Source of the DNA: Symsagittifera roscoffensis
Lineage: Eukaryota > Xenacoelomorpha > Acoela > Convolutidae
Length of the DNA stretch: 64,000 nucleotides
Assembly (NCBI RefSeq): GCF_963678635.1
Contig: NC_087065.1
Span: forward strand, 17,559,623-17,623,622
Reading direction: 5' to 3'
In this document: positions 59,331 through 64,000 of the stretch, in pieces
Layout: every line of letters starts with the position of its first letter
Position numbering within the stretch: the first letter of the stretch is position 1
Made by a program: the position numbers and the translations under genes
The notes under the pieces: model-generated
The model's database searches: none
What the model was told of the DNA's origin: nothing
Seen by the model: the letters and a program-made list of their open reading frames with translations, nothing else

Positions 59331-62300
59331 ATGAACACAACACTTGATGACGACTTGAGAGATTTTGAAGATCTTCTCTCACTCCTGCCACCAACCGATC
59401 CACTGGACTCGCAGATTTCAGCACTCACTCAACAACCAACTGTTTCTTCTACTACAACACCCACTGCAAAACCGACCTCAACACGATCCTTCGTTGAGCC
59501 ACTACTTCAAACTAGTTCAGCTGTCCCAATAACTACAGCATCACAGCCACCACCCCTAAAAATTTCACCCCCTGATTTTCAAATACCCCTGGTTCCCTCG
59601 AATTCTAAAATTAAAAAACGGACCCAGATTGTAAAACCATATAAGATACTAACGGCAAATACGCCGGTATCAACTTCTCATTGTCCAATGACCATTAGGC
59701 GACAGCCCTTGCACCCCACTGAAATAAACACTAGATTACATATTCAGTTAGAAAGGGAACGATACATTAATTCTAAAAGCAATCCTGGCTTCGATATGGA
59801 TCTCAATTATGCTTTGAATCCATTAATCAATCGTTTTAAATTAGAAGCTTATCACCCTATAAAAAAAATGTATTCCATAACTAAAATCCCAGTCCATCTA
59901 AGAGATAAATTGGACAAGTTAATGGATGAGTTAATCCAAGCAGGCATAGTCAGAGAACTAAATGAAAAAGATGATATGAACTCATGGTTCGTAAATCCAG
60001 TCATCATTCTTCCAAAAAAAGACTACGTTAAGTTGGTCTTGGATGCTAGGTATCTAAACTCAATCACAGATACTAGCAATTGTAGTTGGCCATTAGAACC
60101 ACTACAAGTTCTCATGACCCGAATAAACGGATCATACTTCACAAGTAGTGATCTCTCTTGCGCCTACCATCAAGTACCTCTAACAGATGAGGCTCAGAAA
60201 TTAACAAGCTTTATTGTAGGAGGTAGACAATATACCTACCAAGTTGGTTTTTATGGCTTGAAACCACTTCCAAATTTCTTCAGTAAACTAATGAGATATG
60301 CCTTTGGACCTCTCATTAAAGAAAAAAAAGCAATTACTTACATAGACGACACTCTGTTACAGAGTCAAAGTAAAAATGAAATGTTTGAAACAATTCGAGA
60401 ATATCATTCTCTTTTACGGAAGGCTAACTTAAAAGCTGCCCCTGATAAAACCTTTTTCTTACTAAGAAAAGTTAAATTTTTAGGCCATGTTGTCTCTAAA
60501 GATGGTCTTTCTCCAATCGCTTCACGAATTGATGACATAAAAAGATTGAAATCCCCTGAATCAAAAACAGAAGTCCTAGGAGTATTAGGTGTCATGGGAT
60601 TCTACAGCACATACATCATCAATTTTCATGTGGACGCAAAATGTCTATATGAACTAGCAAACAGTAGTGATAAGTTTCAATGGCTACCATGCCATGAAGA
60701 AGTTTTTCAAAAACTGAAAGACAAATTCTGTCATGATATTTCAAATGCCATACCTGATGTAAACTACCCATTCCACATTCACGCCGACTCCTCAAATGTA
60801 GGAACCGGATGTATACTCATCCAAGACTTCCCTGAAGGGAAAAGAATTGTTTCTGCCAATTCTAGAGTCTTTGATAAAGCTGAGCAGAAAATGTCTACTC
60901 AACATCGTGAATTATGTGGAATAATATCTGCTTTGCAAACCTATGAATTCTACATTATCGGTTCACCCTTTCCTCTATACCTATATTGCGACCACAGACC
61001 TATTCTCTTCTTATGGTCCAGAAAAGGACAACTTTCTCATAGATTTTTCAAATATCAAGTCGTATTGACAAAATTTAACAATTTGAAAATAATCTATACC
61101 CCAGGTTCAAACCTAGCCTTTCCTGACTTATTGAGCCGAAACGTGCCCATCGCTGATATCAAAAGATATCAACTAGAACACAAAACCATTCCAAATGATA
61201 TAAAGTTCATCCTAGACAATGGAGAACAAATATGTTATTCAGTACTCCACAAAGATGATAACATATTTCAAAACGATTGCTATCCAGTCATTGCTCAAGT
61301 GCAAGGCGGGAAAAAGAAATTAATCAACATAAGTGACAGAGGAGACTTCAGCATTGAAGATGCTCCAGAATATTTTGAAGAATCTTGTAGTGCAATTCAA
61401 AATATAACAGATTTCTTCCGATTTGGCAAACAAATCAATCAAATCAAACGACTATCTATACCAGATATAAACGATCAAAACATTTATGAAGAAATTCCAG
61501 ATGAAGTATCTGCACTTGATGATCCTTTGGAAAATTCAGAATGGCTTGACTTATATGAAGGCAATGTTGAGAACAACCTTCTCAACGATCTGGTTAAAGC
61601 AAAAACTGAGTTTGCTGCCAAAACAAGATCTATGAAATTGATCGAACCCCTAAGTCTCCAATCTGAAGAGAATAAATCAGATTCTCTTGAACTGATAGCA
61701 AAAATGACCAACTTTGCTAAAGAAGCAAATTTAGACGTTGAAACAATTATGCAAGAGCAGTGTAACGATACTGTAATCGTAGATATCAAAAATTGCATAA
61801 AACAAAACGAAAAGCCAGAAAGAAACAAAAAAAATCCTTATCGTGAAGAAAAAGGGTTAAAAGCCTATATCAGGCAGTTTGAATTATTATTCATTGAAGA
61901 CCAACATGATCTTCTATGTATTAATGAATATAATGATGACTATACTAAGAGTCCAAAAATTTGCTTACCCATCTCCCTAGTGCTAAATTGCTTTGAATTA
62001 GCTCATAAGCATCCTCTTAGCGGTCATCACGGCAAAACAAAAACTTTGGAAATAATCAAAAGATATTTCTATTGGCCCGGACTCTATAAATGGGTCAACA
62101 TGCTTCTTCATGATTGCCTAGAATGTCAGAAAAATAAACCTAAACGAAAAGACCTGAATGAAGCTCCATTACAACAATGGGGACAATTAGAAACAATCCC
62201 AATGAAAACGATCCACATTGATCATAAAGGTCCACTTAGACCATCAAGTCACGGCAAAAACTTTTGCTTAGTTGTGATAGATGCCTTCTCTAGATATCTT

Positions 62301-63827
62301 CAAGTATATCCATGCACTCATGCAGACTCTAAGGAAACTATTAAGCTCTTAGAGAAATACATCACAACATTTGGTATTCCACAACAAATTATTCATGATA
62401 ATGGAAGTGCATTCATGAGTAATGACTTTGCTCATTGGTCCTCTGAATTGGGAATAACCCTGAGACCAAGAACTACTTACTCGCCTTGGACTAACGGAAA
62501 AGTTGAAGTCCAGAATAAACATTTAACCCAGTACTTTCGACATTTCTTGAGTACCTCAGGCTCAAACTGGTCTGAATTAACAAATAAATTTGCTTTTGCA
62601 CATAACACCGCCATTAATTCAAGTACAGGTTACACTCCATATGAGATTGTTTTTGGCATAAAACCTCAAGTTCCTCTTAGCCTTAAATTAGGCCTCTACC
62701 GCGACCAAAACAAAAGATGTACCTCTGAATTTTGCGCTGGTCTCGAAAATCATGCTCATACCGAGCATAAATCAAACAATGAGACCATAGATAAATTTCT
62801 AAAAAATCAAATTTCCGCCGAAATACTAAAAAGGGAAAATGATTTTAAGCTGATTTATAGTAACACCTATACCCATTGCCGCCGCATCACTAATAAGGCC
62901 CACATGTTCCGAAATCAATTTAAATTAGGACGGCCTATAAAAGAAGGAACAAAAGTGTTACTAGAAAATAGATCCAAACCACTATTGAAAAGTCAAAAGC
63001 TTTTAAATTTGAGATCTGGACCTTACACCGTAATTGAAAAAATCACGGAAGTAACATACGGAATTCAAAATGATTTCACTAACGAAAAAAAGATTGTCCA
63101 CCGCAATCATATTGTTGAATACTTTCCTAAAGAACAACAAATGCCCAAGCTACTACAGGAGTACTCTAGTGATTTATTTTCAAGTGATTTTTATGATCAT
63201 ATAACAAATCATCAAATCGACTCTTTCAATAAACCGAAACAAGTTGAAAATCTACAATACCAGTTTTGGCCAGTAGTCAACAATGGTTATCAGCAAATGA
63301 CTGATAATAATCCTACAAATGAGGATCAAAATAGAACTATTGTCCAAGATCAATCATTAGATTCAGGCAGAGAAACTATGCATCTAAGAACTTTGTTCGA
63401 TGCGACTGCGATTGACCAGAATCTTAGACCTATTCGAAGTTCAACTCCCTATCCTGCTGATAAAACCCCTAATCCTTCAACTAGTCAATCTAGTAGTTAT
63501 GGCCACCGCCGCCTACCTAGCCGCAGTATAAGTCCTAATACTAGTCTCGCAAATGACTTTGGCCGCCGCCACCAAAATATAACAACACAATATAATACTC
63601 CCCGTCCTCCTGATTTCCCTCGTTTATCTGAATCATCAGAAAGCTTTACTGACGGAAAAAATATTCCTCATAGCTCTCAAGAAAGCTTCTATGAAAATAC
63701 TCGACCCGCACCTGGATCACTTTCAGAATCTAAAAAACCTAAACGGACAAATCGTCCTACAAACTTTTATGGAACTACAATTCCATCTAGTCTAATTGGC
63801 AAATTTAAAAAGAAATCAAAACACTAA
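59331..63827 (+). CDS. Gypsy pol ORF: reverse transcriptase, RNase H, integrase
   Basis: 1,498 codons, open throughout. Residues 1-190: Thr/Pro/Ser-rich, no retropepsin motif. About 195-420: reverse transcriptase with WFVNPVIILPKKD, SSDLSCAYHQVPL and the catalytic YIDDTLL. About 475-600: RNase H (HADSSNVGTGCIL; DHRPILFLW). About 600-840: linker. About 880-1,080: integrase with the zinc-binding HKHPLSGHHGKTKT and CLECQ, and the core IDHKGPL, HDNGSAFMSNDF and GKVEVQNK. After that comes a long low-complexity tail of Ser, Pro, Arg and Asn. It acts in reverse transcription and insertion of the element. Confidence 0.93.
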   Translation: MNTTLDDDLRDFEDLLSLLPPTDPLDSQISALTQQPTVSSTTTPTAKPTSTRSFVEPLLQTSSAVPITTASQPPPLKISPPDFQIPLVPSNSKIKKRTQIVKPYKILTANTPVSTSHCPMTIRRQPLHPTEINTRLHIQLERERYINSKSNPGFDMDLNYALNPLINRFKLEAYHPIKKMYSITKIPVHLRDKLDKLMDELIQAGIVRELNEKDDMNSWFVNPVIILPKKDYVKLVLDARYLNSITDTSNCSWPLEPLQVLMTRINGSYFTSSDLSCAYHQVPLTDEAQKLTSFIVGGRQYTYQVGFYGLKPLPNFFSKLMRYAFGPLIKEKKAITYIDDTLLQSQSKNEMFETIREYHSLLRKANLKAAPDKTFFLLRKVKFLGHVVSKDGLSPIASRIDDIKRLKSPESKTEVLGVLGVMGFYSTYIINFHVDAKCLYELANSSDKFQWLPCHEEVFQKLKDKFCHDISNAIPDVNYPFHIHADSSNVGTGCILIQDFPEGKRIVSANSRVFDKAEQKMSTQHRELCGIISALQTYEFYIIGSPFPLYLYCDHRPILFLWSRKGQLSHRFFKYQVVLTKFNNLKIIYTPGSNLAFPDLLSRNVPIADIKRYQLEHKTIPNDIKFILDNGEQICYSVLHKDDNIFQNDCYPVIAQVQGGKKKLINISDRGDFSIEDAPEYFEESCSAIQNITDFFRFGKQINQIKRLSIPDINDQNIYEEIPDEVSALDDPLENSEWLDLYEGNVENNLLNDLVKAKTEFAAKTRSMKLIEPLSLQSEENKSDSLELIAKMTNFAKEANLDVETIMQEQCNDTVIVDIKNCIKQNEKPERNKKNPYREEKGLKAYIRQFELLFIEDQHDLLCINEYNDDYTKSPKICLPISLVLNCFELAHKHPLSGHHGKTKTLEIIKRYFYWPGLYKWVNMLLHDCLECQKNKPKRKDLNEAPLQQWGQLETIPMKTIHIDHKGPLRPSSHGKNFCLVVIDAFSRYLQVYPCTHADSKETIKLLEKYITTFGIPQQIIHDNGSAFMSNDFAHWSSELGITLRPRTTYSPWTNGKVEVQNKHLTQYFRHFLSTSGSNWSELTNKFAFAHNTAINSSTGYTPYEIVFGIKPQVPLSLKLGLYRDQNKRCTSEFCAGLENHAHTEHKSNNETIDKFLKNQISAEILKRENDFKLIYSNTYTHCRRITNKAHMFRNQFKLGRPIKEGTKVLLENRSKPLLKSQKLLNLRSGPYTVIEKITEVTYGIQNDFTNEKKIVHRNHIVEYFPKEQQMPKLLQEYSSDLFSSDFYDHITNHQIDSFNKPKQVENLQYQFWPVVNNGYQQMTDNNPTNEDQNRTIVQDQSLDSGRETMHLRTLFDATAIDQNLRPIRSSTPYPADKTPNPSTSQSSSYGHRRLPSRSISPNTSLANDFGRRHQNITTQYNTPRPPDFPRLSESSESFTDGKNIPHSSQESFYENTRPAPGSLSESKKPKRTNRPTNFYGTTIPSSLIGKFKKKSKH

Positions 63828-64000
63828 ACCATTTATTTGGCCAGCATAATATTTTTTTTAATTCTTTTTATTGGCCTTTTCTTTCTTTTTTTTACTTTAT
63901 AAATATTTCGTTTCTAATAAAAGCACAAAACACCAAAAATAACATGTTAATAAATAAATTTTAAAATAAATTTTATAAATATGAGATTTAATATCTGAGT

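Larger units (their letters stand above)
58008..64000 (+). mobile_element. Ty3/gypsy element, 5' part, runs off the window
   Basis: LTR-like sequence (58,008-58,565), a primer-binding site, a short leader and an open pol frame (59,331-63,827). The sequence after pol (63,830-64,000) is AT-rich and non-coding so far. No second LTR appears before the window ends. The part that can be seen looks whole in pol, but a recognisable gag and protease are absent. Confidence 0.88.

Noticed and set aside
1-64000. CRISPR arrays, bacterial operons, riboswitches, rRNA
   Set aside because: Introns, splice signals and LTR elements show animal nuclear DNA, and none of these patterns is present.

Overview
This is AT-rich animal DNA. 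No bacterial-style gene packing is visible. The host content is one long plus-strand gene cut into small, relatively GC-rich exons: a membrane adenylate cyclase of the ADCY9/Ac13E-like type. Thirteen exons can be placed between 1 and 57,648. They are joined by compatible phases at all twelve introns. They cover the end of the C1 catalytic domain, the C1b linker, all six helices of the second membrane block and most of the C2 catalytic domain. The 5' exons and the last exon or exons lie outside the window. Two introns appear to start with GC. I cannot place the species beyond an invertebrate-like metazoan.

Almost everything else is intronic repeat DNA. From left to right: introns 1-5 (93-9,521) hold short hairpins, GTCGCAACAT-type repeats, TATAATCGATTATAAT clusters, one copy of an AAGACTGCTC-ended palindromic element and the first hAT-like MITE. 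Intron 6 (9,663-31,584) holds a second hAT-like MITE, a possible antisense exon (about 11,513-11,816), a decayed Ty1/copia element (about 12,360-23,728) into which a BEL/Pao element (14,146-23,125, minus strand) has jumped, a near-perfect inverted repeat (24,931-25,288) and an old set of duplicated units (24.2-31.6 kb).

Intron 7 (31,753-33,585) is mostly a large palindrome built from the AAGACTGCTC element. Intron 8 (33,724-51,011) holds a diverged solo LTR-like stretch, two hAT-like MITEs with exact 8-bp target duplications, and a 15-kb Ty3/gypsy element (35,858-50,921, minus) with matching LTRs, a 4-bp target duplication and a tRNA primer site. Intron 9 holds a 985-bp element with inverted ends. 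Intron 12 holds an inverted hAT-like MITE ending in a 23-bp tandem repeat. Intron 13 holds the start of a second Ty3/gypsy element (58,008 to beyond 64,000, plus) whose pol frame is open over 1,498 codons.

The only gene system at work is cAMP synthesis by the cyclase. The mobile elements are passengers in its introns and none interrupts an exon that I can place. The most unusual signals are the tRNA-like Pol III box pair inside both BEL/Pao LTRs, an extra open frame ahead of the BEL/Pao gag with a repeated 32-nt leader motif, the two GC-donor introns, and the fresh 161-bp inverted repeat.
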